DNA from: Patella vulgata | Lineage: Eukaryota > Mollusca > Gastropoda > Patellidae | Direction of reading: 5' to 3' | Length of the DNA stretch: 64,000 bases | Assembly: GCF_932274485.2 (NCBI RefSeq) | Contig: NC_065883.2 | Span: 11,468,222-11,532,221, forward strand | In this document: piece by piece, positions 63,201 to 64,000 of the stretch | How the letters are laid out: each line of letters begins with the position of its first letter | Numbering within the stretch: position 1 is the first letter of the stretch | Position numbers and translations under genes: made by a program | Notes under the pieces: generated by a model | Database searches by the model: none | The model's input: the letters and a program-made list of their open reading frames with translations, nothing else | What the model was told of the DNA's origin: nothing

Positions 63201-64000
63201 ACTACAGCCTATTCTATAATTAGGAAAAGAATCAAATATTCTCGGTAGAAGACGAAGAGAAATTACCACCGATCTGAAAAAACACAAATATAATCAAATC
63301 TAAGAATTTCTAATTTGGAAAAGTGTGTACAAAGTTTCACAAAGATATCTTTAAGAGTTTTTGAAAAGGGACAGATGGAAGCACATTTCCCTTAACGTCA
63401 TTTTTACAGATATTGTCTAGAGAGAGAGAAATGGGGTTAAACATCCACTTGAAACAAAGAAGGCCATTTTGGGACTAACATATGGTTCTATTATTATTTC
63501 AATAATTTGCTTGTGTGTACGGGTCTTTAGCAGTGGGAGGAAACCAGAGGACATCGAGAAAACCCATGAGGTTGGACAGACGACCCTTCTCCTTATCACA
63601 TTCAAGCGGGAAATGGAAACCACGCCACTTGACTCAATGACAGACTTCTAATCCAATGCCCACATGTTAAACCATTCGGCCACCAAACCCCTCCTATTGT
63701 CTATTGAAATAGACACAAAGAGGGAGAGAAATGGCGTTTAACGTCTACTCGATACAAACTAGGCCGTCCTTCGGGACTAACATATGGTTCAATTTTATTT
63801 CAATAATTCGCTTGCGCGTAGGGGTCTTTAGCCGTGGGAGGAACCGGAGGACCCAGAGAAAATCCAAGAGATTGGAAGGAATAGACACAAAGATATTATG
63901 AATACTATACCTGTGATTAGCCACGTTTTCTATACAAGCAGCAATAAACTTTAACTTTATACGTTTATCTGTTGATACACAAACTAACGAATACAGGGCT
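16004..64000 (-). CDS. USP34: USP34-type giant ubiquitin carboxyl-terminal hydrolase; 64 exons seen, 5' part off the right edge
   Basis: Cysteine protease of the USP (C19) family that removes ubiquitin; USP34 is known for Axin/Wnt control and DNA-damage signalling. Sixty-four coding exons were located by eye on the minus strand, from 63911->64000 to the stop exon 16004-16347. All have GT-AG borders and mutually agreeing phases, giving about 2,591 residues with no internal stop. Human USP34 has 3,546, so roughly 900 N-terminal residues lie beyond the window. Identification rests on long near-identities with human USP34: RACFRKLPKILCFNTMRYTF, DKFMDFSFEK, MMYHEATACHVTGD, GKSNIRPPRP, FFKLLSMLVEFMGGPPGMP, TPSKRRRIS. 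USP9X and USP24 fit less well. Exon lists are in the block entries below. Introns are mostly 0.2-1.5 kb and packed with SINEs and MITEs. The gene converges on AHSA. Confidence 0.97.
16420..16575. repeat. GA/GT-rich minisatellite in the last USP34 intron
   Basis: About six imperfect units of 23-27 bp around GGTTGGGGAGGAGATCAGAC. It directly abuts a SINE-B (16576-16836). Confidence 0.8.
16576..16836 (-). mobile_element. SINE-B copy in the last USP34 intron
   Basis: Runs from GGGCGTATGCACACACAGTG through GATCTTTTACGTGCACGCCA to the tRNA-like end CTTAGCCACCGTGATCCCCC. Sense to USP34. It lacks the extreme 3' tail, where the minisatellite begins. Confidence 0.85.
17486..17730 (-). mobile_element. 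SINE-A copy
   Basis: GA-tail complement then GAAATGGGGTTTAACGTCCA, full body and GACTCAATGACAAGG; it ends within the head. It is bracketed by near copies of a TTCCAGGATTTTC-rich sequence, which recurs around the SINE-A at 18116. Confidence 0.85.
17944..18031 (-). mobile_element. SINE-A, 3'-end fragment
   Basis: GAGAGAGAAATAGGGTTTAA through TTTCAATAATTCGTTT, then sharply cut. The following CCAGGAGTTTCAAGGAGTAA repeats sequence from 17405, so this is probably part of a ~600-bp segmental duplication. Confidence 0.8.
18116..18370 (-). mobile_element. SINE-A copy
   Basis: GAGAGAGAGAAATGGGGTTTAA, full body and GACTCAATGAAAGACC, GATACAACGCAG. Its flank (TTCCAGGATTTTCCAGTACT) repeats the flank of the copy at 17486. 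Confidence 0.85.
18934..19232 (-). mobile_element. SINE-A copy with internal duplication
   Basis: Complete from the GA tail to the tRNA-like head (ACCATTCGGTCACCCAACCC). The segment GGGACCCTACTCCTTGCCAC to ACAAGTAGG is duplicated inside (about 19095-19150). Confidence 0.8.
19290..19500 (-). mobile_element. Degenerate SINE-B fragment
   Basis: Weak match: AACATTTTGCCCCGACAGCA, TTATGTGCATGCCAATGTGT. The tRNA-like end is eroded. Confidence 0.45.
19790..19915 (-). mobile_element. SINE-A internal fragment
   Basis: GCAGTGGGAGGAAACAGGAG through AATCAATGATAGATATTAC. No tail or head. Confidence 0.65.
20583..20931. repeat. MITE-3 copy a: long-TIR element
   Basis: Inverted ends of about 33 bp, ATCTGATTAAAACACAGATC at the left and GATCTGTATTTTAATCAGAT at the right, with CGTTTCG-type sequence continuing the match. 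An exact 8-bp direct repeat AAGTATGT (20575-20582, 20932-20939) flanks it. Related copies are at 24478-24843, 45493-45865 and a partial one at 55797-56014. Eight-base duplications would fit a hAT-type MITE, but flanks of the other copies are ambiguous. Confidence 0.8.
22130..22503. repeat. ~26-29 bp minisatellite next to a USP34 donor
   Basis: About thirteen imperfect units around AAGTTTCAGTGAAATGAGTA then ATGAAATT. The array ends within a few bases of the donor of the exon 22506-22610, so the repeat occupies the start of that intron. Confidence 0.9.
22825..22900 (+). mobile_element. SINE-A 3'-end fragment
   Basis: TCTTAGTCCCGAAATAACCA through CATTTCTCTCTCTTAG. Antisense to USP34. Confidence 0.75.
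23264..23382 (+). mobile_element. SINE-A head half
   Basis: GGGGTTGAATGGCCGAATGG (A-box region), CATAAGGTCTGTCATTGAGT, then GAGTAGGGTTGCCTGT and truncation. Confidence 0.8.
23975..24138 (+). mobile_element. SINE-A 3' half
   Basis: CAACCTCGTGGGTTTCTCCG through GTGGACTTTAACCCCATTTC and a CT tail. Antisense to USP34. Confidence 0.8.
24478..24843. repeat. MITE-3 copy b
   Basis: Inverted ends ATCTGAGTAAAATACAGATC and GGATCTGTGTTTTAATCAAA. Flanked by ATTGAGCATAATT and ATTGAGTATAATT, a 13-base direct repeat with one mismatch. Confidence 0.8.
25560..25765. repeat. MITE-7-related repeat holding a tiny SINE-B insertion
   Basis: Contains CCTGTCATATTGTCTGACAC and GACATTTTGTCAGGTATAAC blocks as at 4660. 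Between TCAATATATCGG and TCAATGTATCGG (a target duplication) sits only the last ~40 bases of SINE-B (25665-25706). Confidence 0.6.
26100..26300 (+). mobile_element. Degenerate SINE-B
   Basis: GAATCAGTGTTGGCTGAGAA, GGATGGGGCAAAAAAACTGA, GTGTACACATCTGCATAC. No tail. Confidence 0.5.
26884..27113. repeat. MITE-5 copy A
   Basis: Inverted ends: AGTTTACAAAGCATTCTC at the left, GGGAATGCTTTGTGAACTTG at the right. The interior is shared with 44108-44325 (TTGTTTTAATGTATCAAATA; TTTCTGGATCAAAGATATTT). It is non-coding. Confidence 0.75.
27114..27415 (-). mobile_element. Diverged SINE-B
   Basis: GCTAATTAAGATGGGAATAT, GCTATGAGGGAAATTTTG, then TTTTTGTCCCATCTGGATGA, and CTGCAGTACCGACAAGGGGA. It follows MITE-5 copy A directly. 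A 3' fragment of the same family lies at about 26840-26875. Confidence 0.65.
27835..28130. repeat. ~41-bp minisatellite
   Basis: About seven units of TAATGACATATTCCAACCTA, GTCAAGGTACGTCAAACATG. The open frames across it are repeat artefacts. Confidence 0.9.
28770..29008 (-). mobile_element. SINE-A copy lacking the tail
   Basis: From CAACGTCCACTCAACACAAA to the head TTCAGCCACCCAACCCCCC. Sense to USP34. Confidence 0.85.
29530..29772 (-). mobile_element. SINE-A copy
   Basis: GAGAGAGAGAAATGGGGTTT through GACTCAATGACAGACCTTAT, ending in the head (CAGCGCACATGCTAAC). It ends ~10 bp from the exon 29786-29834. Confidence 0.85.
29980..30347 (-). mobile_element. SINE-B copy, essentially full length
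   Basis: GAAATGACATGGGGTTTAAC tail end, CATGCAGTGTGCTATGAGGG, CTTTTACATGCACGCCAATG, and tRNA-like CTTAGCCACCATGGCTCC. A good reference copy for the family. Sense to USP34. Confidence 0.9.
31188..31420. repeat. Tandem ~120-bp duplication with tRNA-like motif
   Basis: Two units that begin GTATTTTATTTGCCAACTTG and end GGTTTGATTCCAGTGTTGAA. The unit contains a B-box-like GGTTTGATTCC and a GCTCAGTGGCGACGACTCAC segment, suggesting the head of a third SINE family. Similar fragments occur near 4600 and 7590. Confidence 0.65.
31651..31858 (+). mobile_element. TGT...ACA element, copy 1
   Basis: 208 bp, TGTCATATTGTGG at the left and GGATCCGAATATAACA at the right, with AATAAA inside. Flanks ATAC/GTAC form a 4-base duplication with one mismatch. 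Either a solo LTR-type fossil or a Ginger-like MITE; see findings. Confidence 0.85.
32190..32420 (-). mobile_element. SINE-A copy
   Basis: CAGTTTAACGTCCACTTGAC through the body to CCAGTTGACTCAATGACC. Head truncated. Confidence 0.8.
33128..33220 (+). repeat. MITE-2, left-end fragment
   Basis: GGGAATGCTCAATT, GAACTGACAGAATTGCAGTC and GAATTCTGTCCCATCACAG match the left third of the element at 1391. Confidence 0.7.
33470..33650 (+). mobile_element. Degenerate SINE-A
   Basis: TAAATCATAAGGTCTACCAT, ATTGAGTC and CTTGTACATGACAAGG match the head half; the rest is eroded. Confidence 0.55.
33956..34090 (+). repeat. MITE-1 fragment
   Basis: TATGCCCACATTTTGATGTG, GACGTATTATGTTGTCGCCC, then divergence. 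It lies about 40 bp from the exon 34131-34313. Confidence 0.65.
35019..35275 (+). repeat. MITE-2 copy 3, diverged
   Basis: GGGGATTTGATTG at the left, ATTGAGTATCCC at the right. Shared interior includes TTGCAATCGAGAGTCACAGA. Confidence 0.7.
35450..35915. repeat. Tandem array seeded on a USP34 exon acceptor
   Basis: About ten imperfect units of 38-57 bp around CCATCTCTATAATATAAATA, ATATATAATCATTGTAATG. The first unit spans the acceptor of the exon 35386-35461. Several later units keep the same acceptor-like junction (minus strand TTATAG then AGATGG). Confidence 0.85.
37186..37410. repeat. ~84-bp tandem repeat
   Basis: Nearly three units of GCACGACACAGCACACGTCG, TACACTCAGCCTAACTATAC, GCAGTGGGGCAGGCATTTCC. 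It is GC-richer than the rest of the intron. The reading frames in it are repeat artefacts. Confidence 0.9.
37494..37699 (+). mobile_element. TGT...ACA element, copy 2
   Basis: 206 bp with an exact 4-base duplication ATAG at 37490-37493 and 37700-37703. AATAAA present inside. Confidence 0.9.
38398..38683 (-). mobile_element. SINE-A copy, near full length
   Basis: AGAGAGGGAGAGAAATGGGG through to the head CATTCGGCCATCCAACCCCC. CTATCTCCATCCA follows the head and ATTATCTCCATCCAGAA precedes the tail: a duplication of about 11 bp (TATCTCCATCC). Confidence 0.88.
39268..39533 (-). repeat. MITE-2 copy 2
   Basis: Inverted relative to the copy at 1391: GGGGGTACTCAATT at the left, AATCAAGCATCCC at the right. 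Interior match includes CTACAACGCATGCATCGACT. Confidence 0.8.
39955..40125 (-). mobile_element. SINE-A 3' half
   Basis: GAGAAATTGAGGTTTAACAT through CACGAGGTTGGACAGGCGAC, then cut. Confidence 0.75.
40240..40445 (+). mobile_element. Degenerate SINE-B
   Basis: CTAGTCTTTCAGATCGGACG, GTTGGAATTTGATTAAGA, CATGCCCATCTTTATTAGCC. Confidence 0.5.
40883..41079 (+). mobile_element. TGT...ACA element, copy 3
   Basis: 197 bp with an exact 4-base duplication TGAC at 40879-40882 and 41080-41083. AATAAA present inside. Confidence 0.9.
41628..41712. repeat. ~15-bp tandem repeat
   Basis: About six units of GAATTTCAAAGAATA. Confidence 0.9.
42200..42390 (+). mobile_element. Degenerate SINE-B
   Basis: GTCATGCAGGATGGAGGGTC, then eroded body and CATATGCCCATTACTGCAC. 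A separate SINE-B 3' fragment (minus strand) is at 42612-42650. Confidence 0.5.
43265..43420 (-). mobile_element. Degenerate SINE-A
   Basis: TATTTTAATAATTCGCTTGT, ACCAGGTGAAAACCCACAAG, ACCATGCCATTTGACTC. Confidence 0.55.
43429..43634 (+). mobile_element. TGT...ACA element, copy 4
   Basis: 206 bp, ends intact (TGTCATATTG, GAATACAACA), AATAAA inside. No matching 4-base flank remains. Confidence 0.85.
44108..44325. repeat. MITE-5 copy B
   Basis: AAGTTTCACAAAGAATTCTC at the left and GAGTTGTGAACTAAGGG at the right; interior shared with 26884-27113. The right end of a further copy is at 48254-48317. Confidence 0.75.
45085..45365 (-). mobile_element. Degenerate SINE-B
   Basis: GATGCTGTGTGCTAAGAGGG, CCTTCCAAATGACTAGACGC, CTGCAAATTAACAATGGGAA. 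Confidence 0.55.
45493..45865. repeat. MITE-3 copy c
   Basis: Best-preserved inverted ends: ATCTGATTAAAATACAGATC and GATCTGTGTTTTAATCAGAT. A possible 8-base duplication ATATGATA lies at 45485-45492 and 45866-45873. Confidence 0.85.
46099..46297 (+). mobile_element. TGT...ACA element, copy 5
   Basis: Ends slightly changed (TGCCATATTG, ATATAACG). The internal AATAAA reads AACAAA in this copy. No clear flanking duplication. Confidence 0.8.
46760..46935 (-). mobile_element. SINE-B 3' part
   Basis: AAATGAAATGGGGTTTAAGG, CATACGCCATGCAGTGTGCT, CTTGGTTTTTCGTCTCACCC. Internally deleted. Confidence 0.75.
47205..47490 (+). mobile_element. SINE-B with head, part of an inverted pair
   Basis: tRNA-like head AAGCCATGGTGACTCAGTGA, then GCTAGCCTGGAGGTCACACG, GATGGAGGACCTGACATGG and CAGTCTTCATTAGCCCAGTC. 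It is followed immediately by a minus-strand SINE-B (47490-47725), so transcripts could fold into a long hairpin. Confidence 0.75.
47490..47725 (-). mobile_element. SINE-B, other arm of the inverted pair
   Basis: GGGTTCTTTTATGTGCACGC, CCTCAGTTTTTCATCACATT, GGCTGGAAAATCTCAATGAA, and tRNA-like CACTGAGACACTGTGACTCC. A degenerate SINE-A remnant follows at about 47740-47850. Confidence 0.7.
47942..48068. repeat. Foldback repeat with telomere-like TTAGGG motifs
   Basis: CATATGTGGATTGTGTGTAA with GGGTTAGG is mirrored by CCTAACCCTAACACACAATC with TACATATGATG. The arms carry TTAGGG-type repeats pointing inward. Confidence 0.75.
48458..48729 (+). mobile_element. SINE-A reference copy, full length
   Basis: A box in GGATGGCTGAATGGTTAGCG, B box in GGTTTCGAATCCCC, body GGGTTTTCTCCGGGTCCTCC, then CCCGAAATGACCTAGTTTGT, GTGGACGTTAAACCCC and a CT tail. 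An exact 12-bp duplication CCCAATCTTTAT flanks it (48446-48457, 48730-48741). Antisense to USP34. Confidence 0.95.
49500..49790 (+). mobile_element. SINE-B, 5'-truncated
   Basis: ACAGAGGGCCTGACAAGGAC, GCACGTAAAAGATTTTTTGG, GATGTTAAACCCAATTCC and a (CATTT)n tail. A second, minus-strand remnant lies at 49390-49500. Confidence 0.8.
50214..50376 (+). mobile_element. TGT...ACA element, copy 6, shorter
   Basis: 163 bp, both ends kept, with an exact 4-base duplication ATAT (50210-50213, 50377-50380). AATAAA present inside. Confidence 0.88.
50712..50987 (-). mobile_element. SINE-A, full length, inserted in a MITE-7-type repeat
   Basis: GA tail to head CATTCAGCCATCCAACCCCC. An exact 12-bp duplication CTGACACAAAGT flanks it (50700-50711, 50988-50999). 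Sense to USP34. Confidence 0.95.
51070..51200 (+). mobile_element. Degenerate SINE-B fragment
   Basis: GGGTGATATGAAAAACCAAG, ATACATTGGCGTTCATGTAA. Confidence 0.5.
51215..51390 (-). mobile_element. SINE-A, head-side two thirds
   Basis: CATAGGGGTCTTTAGCAGTG, GGGAATCGAAACCACACCAC, CATTCGGCCACCCAACG. Confidence 0.8.
51908..51931. repeat. T-run followed by a G-run
   Basis: About eight T then about fourteen G. Potential polymerase-slippage or G-quadruplex-forming site on the plus strand. Confidence 0.85.
52164..52242 (-). mobile_element. SINE-A 3'-end fragment
   Basis: (GA)n, GAAATGGGGTTTAATGCCAA and GGTCATTTCGGGACTAACAT. TTCTGAGTAAGA occurs at both sides (52157-52168, 52243-52254): a target duplication around an extreme 5' truncation. 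Confidence 0.85.
52800..53452 (+). repeat. MITE-4 copy 2, interrupted by a SINE-A
   Basis: Left part 52800-53145 and right part 53424-53452 match 8346-8772. The interruption is a full SINE-A. Confidence 0.75.
53146..53423 (-). mobile_element. SINE-A, full length, nested in MITE-4
   Basis: Complete GA tail to head. An exact 12-bp duplication TCAGGCCTAAAG flanks it (53134-53145, 53424-53435). Sense to USP34. A further SINE-A-like tail fragment is at 53503-53575. Confidence 0.95.
53875..54028. repeat. 26-bp tandem repeat
   Basis: Six almost identical units of TATCACAGTCTTAAACTCAA plus TTACA. Confidence 0.95.
54267..54530 (-). mobile_element. SINE-A copy with expanded GA tail
   Basis: (GA)n of about 24 bases, GAAATGGGGTTTAACTCCAC, body and GACTCAATGACAGGCCC. 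It ends just before the exon 54551-54685. Confidence 0.88.
54720..54995 (-). mobile_element. Degenerate SINE-B
   Basis: GAGTGAAATTTTGCCTGGGC, CAACGGTCAAAGCTTCTTTT, GAGCGACAGGGGGGAAGCAG, GGCTAGAAAATGCTAAG. Confidence 0.5.
54997..55172 (-). mobile_element. SINE-A with internal deletion
   Basis: (GA)n followed directly by GACTAACATATGGCTCTATT, so the GTTAAACCCC segment is missing. Body then head CATTCGGCTATTCACCCC. Confidence 0.8.
55302..55509 (+). mobile_element. TGT...ACA element, copy 7
   Basis: 208 bp, degenerate left end, right end GAATTTAACA, with an exact 4-base duplication CTAC (55298-55301, 55510-55513). It ends 8 bp before the exon 55518-55646, so it occupies the very start of that intron. 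Confidence 0.88.
55797..56014. repeat. MITE-3, right-hand part
   Basis: GGGATTAGCAAATGAAAGGC through GATCTGTATTTTAATGAGAT. The left third is missing. Confidence 0.75.
56700..56945. mobile_element. Foldback pair of SINE-A heads
   Basis: A plus-strand SINE-A head half (AAATGGTTTAATGCCTGTGT, TCTGTCATTGAGTCATATGG, GGTCCTCCGGTTTCCTCC) is fused at about 56861 to a minus-strand head half (CACGTACAACCAGAGAATTG, ACCACGCCAGTTGACTCA). The two arms could pair. Confidence 0.8.
57540..57740 (+). mobile_element. Degenerate SINE-B
   Basis: GGAGGGTCTAGTTATTCGGA, GCACGCACGTAAAAGACCC, GAACGCTAAACCCATTTCAT. Confidence 0.65.
58435..58660. repeat. ~140-bp duplication of a USP34 exon 3' end
   Basis: The segment at 58577-58660, which contains the donor and last ~28 bases of exon 58632-58817, has a diverged copy at 58435-58520. 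Shared: ATCCTCACAAACATGTT, TTCCAATGAAT, CCTAACTCGGCTTAGAGCTT versus CCTAACTCAGCTATAAGAAC. The downstream copy (in transcript sense) is a decaying pseudo-exon edge. Confidence 0.85.
59306..59582. repeat. ~65-bp imperfect tandem repeat
   Basis: About four diverged units built on TGTGAATATGACTTCTAT, GCAATTTACATGGAAC and TATTTTATTATGATTTCATT. Confidence 0.75.
59963..60165 (+). mobile_element. TGT...ACA element, copy 8
   Basis: 203 bp, ends TGTCATATAG and AATATAACA. Flanks TTAG/TAAG are a near match. AATAAA present inside. A SINE-A 3' fragment (60170-60228, minus) follows immediately. Confidence 0.85.
60430..60662. repeat. Tandem array seeded on a USP34 exon acceptor
   Basis: Units of 49 bp (two exact-length steps) plus shortened ones, built on CAATATCAACTTGGTCCTGG, CTTAATCCTGAAATATAAAC. 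The first unit spans the start of exon 60295-60449. The second and last units keep a minus-strand CAG at the same place; in the third it is AAG. Confidence 0.92.
60720..61505 (+). mobile_element. 786-bp TIR element with TATA box and small ORFs, unrecognised
   Basis: Perfect 13-bp terminal inverted repeats ATAGGGTGACCCA / TGGGTCACCCTAT, with an exact 5-bp direct repeat CATTG outside (60715-60719, 61506-61510). Inside are TATAAATA (60833-60840) and an E-box CACGTG nearby. There are also plus-strand ORFs of 76 codons (60936-61166, hydrophobic middle MILAVVSFYFYKLL) and 70 codons (61176-61388, starting MFRKKVVLIIPTCQSDVEWS). A pyrimidine-rich TTTTTTGTTCTAG sits just before the second ORF, resembling a 3' splice site. 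It lies in a USP34 intron, antisense. No family recognised. Probably a non-autonomous DNA transposon carrying promoter and coding remnants. Confidence 0.7.
62275..62505 (-). mobile_element. Degenerate SINE-B
   Basis: TCTTTAACGTCCTACGTTTT, CATGCAGTATGCTAAGAGGG, CAACTGTTAAGGCATCTTTA. A short SINE-B 3' end also sits at 62912-62960. Confidence 0.6.
63418..63695 (-). mobile_element. SINE-A, full length
   Basis: GAGAGAGAGAAATGGGGTTA through body to head CATTCGGCCACCAAACCCC. TATTGTCTA flanks both sides (63410-63418 and 63693-63703 region), a target duplication of about 9 bp. Confidence 0.88.
63718..63885 (-). mobile_element. SINE-A 3' two thirds
   Basis: GAGGGAGAGAAATGGCGTTT through GAGAAAATCCAAGAGATTGG, then AATAGACACAAAG, which also precedes the copy (AATAGACACAAAG at 63708-63720): an exact 13-bp target duplication around a 5'-truncated insertion. 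Confidence 0.9.

Larger units (their letters stand above)
59809..64000 (-). other. USP34: USP34 most N-terminal exons present in the window
   Basis: Exons in transcript order: 63911->64000, 63190-63273, 62798-62896, 61623-61705, 60295-60449, 59809-59925. They encode helical-repeat sequence such as RIKLKFIAACIENVANH, SVVISLRLLPRIFDSFPNY and LSQDQVDILWNCLATDDECT. The first base of the window-edge exon is the third position of a codon. The start codon and first exons are outside the window. Confidence 0.9.

Noticed and set aside
16004-64000. USP9X or USP24 as identity of the large gene
   Set aside because: The catalytic and C-terminal segments agree residue by residue with USP34 far better, including USP34-specific FNTMRYTFN, GGPPGMP and KRRRIS segments.

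Overview
This 64 kb window is animal nuclear DNA. It has multi-exon genes with GT-AG introns, AT-rich introns and intergenic DNA, many tRNA-derived SINEs, and two deeply conserved metazoan genes. The repeat set and the moderately diverged proteins suggest a lophotrochozoan, most likely a mollusc. That placement is an inference from repeat style; no marker gene here fixes it.

Layout from left to right. Positions 1-1734 hold dispersed repeats only. Positions 1735-1864 are the last coding exon (+ strand) of a gene that enters from the left; it resembles the leucine-rich C-terminus of ATP5S/DMAC2-type mitochondrial proteins, and a poly(A) signal follows at 2315. Positions 3946-9772 (+) carry a complete nine-exon AHSA1/AHSA2-type activator of Hsp90 ATPase (344 aa). 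Positions 9773-16003 are a convergent intergenic interval of repeats and minisatellites with no convincing gene. From 16004 to the right edge (- strand) lies a USP34 ubiquitin hydrolase gene. I could place 64 consecutive coding exons whose splice phases all agree, giving about 2,591 residues from the missing N-terminal part to the stop codon; roughly the first quarter of the protein lies beyond 64000.

The AHSA and USP34 genes sit tail to tail. Human AHSA2P and USP34 are neighbours on 2p15 in the same relative orientation, so this looks like a very old gene pair. AHSA stimulates the chaperone Hsp90; USP34 is a giant deubiquitinase. Nothing in the sequence shows a direct functional link.

The non-coding DNA is a dense patchwork. 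SINE-A has a tRNA-like head and a CT-repeat tail; SINE-B has a tRNA-like head and an ATTTC-repeat tail. The two share a short GTTAAACCCCATTT 3' end. A ~205 bp TGT...ACA element with 4-bp target duplications occurs eight times, always in the same orientation. Several TIR or foldback families are also present. One 786-bp terminal-inverted-repeat element at 60720-61505 carries a TATA box and small ORFs and matches nothing I recognise.

The most unusual theme is that splice-site regions are repeatedly duplicated. A SINE insertion copied the acceptor of AHSA exon 4, and several exon edges in both genes have been amplified into short tandem arrays carrying extra splice-site-like sequences.
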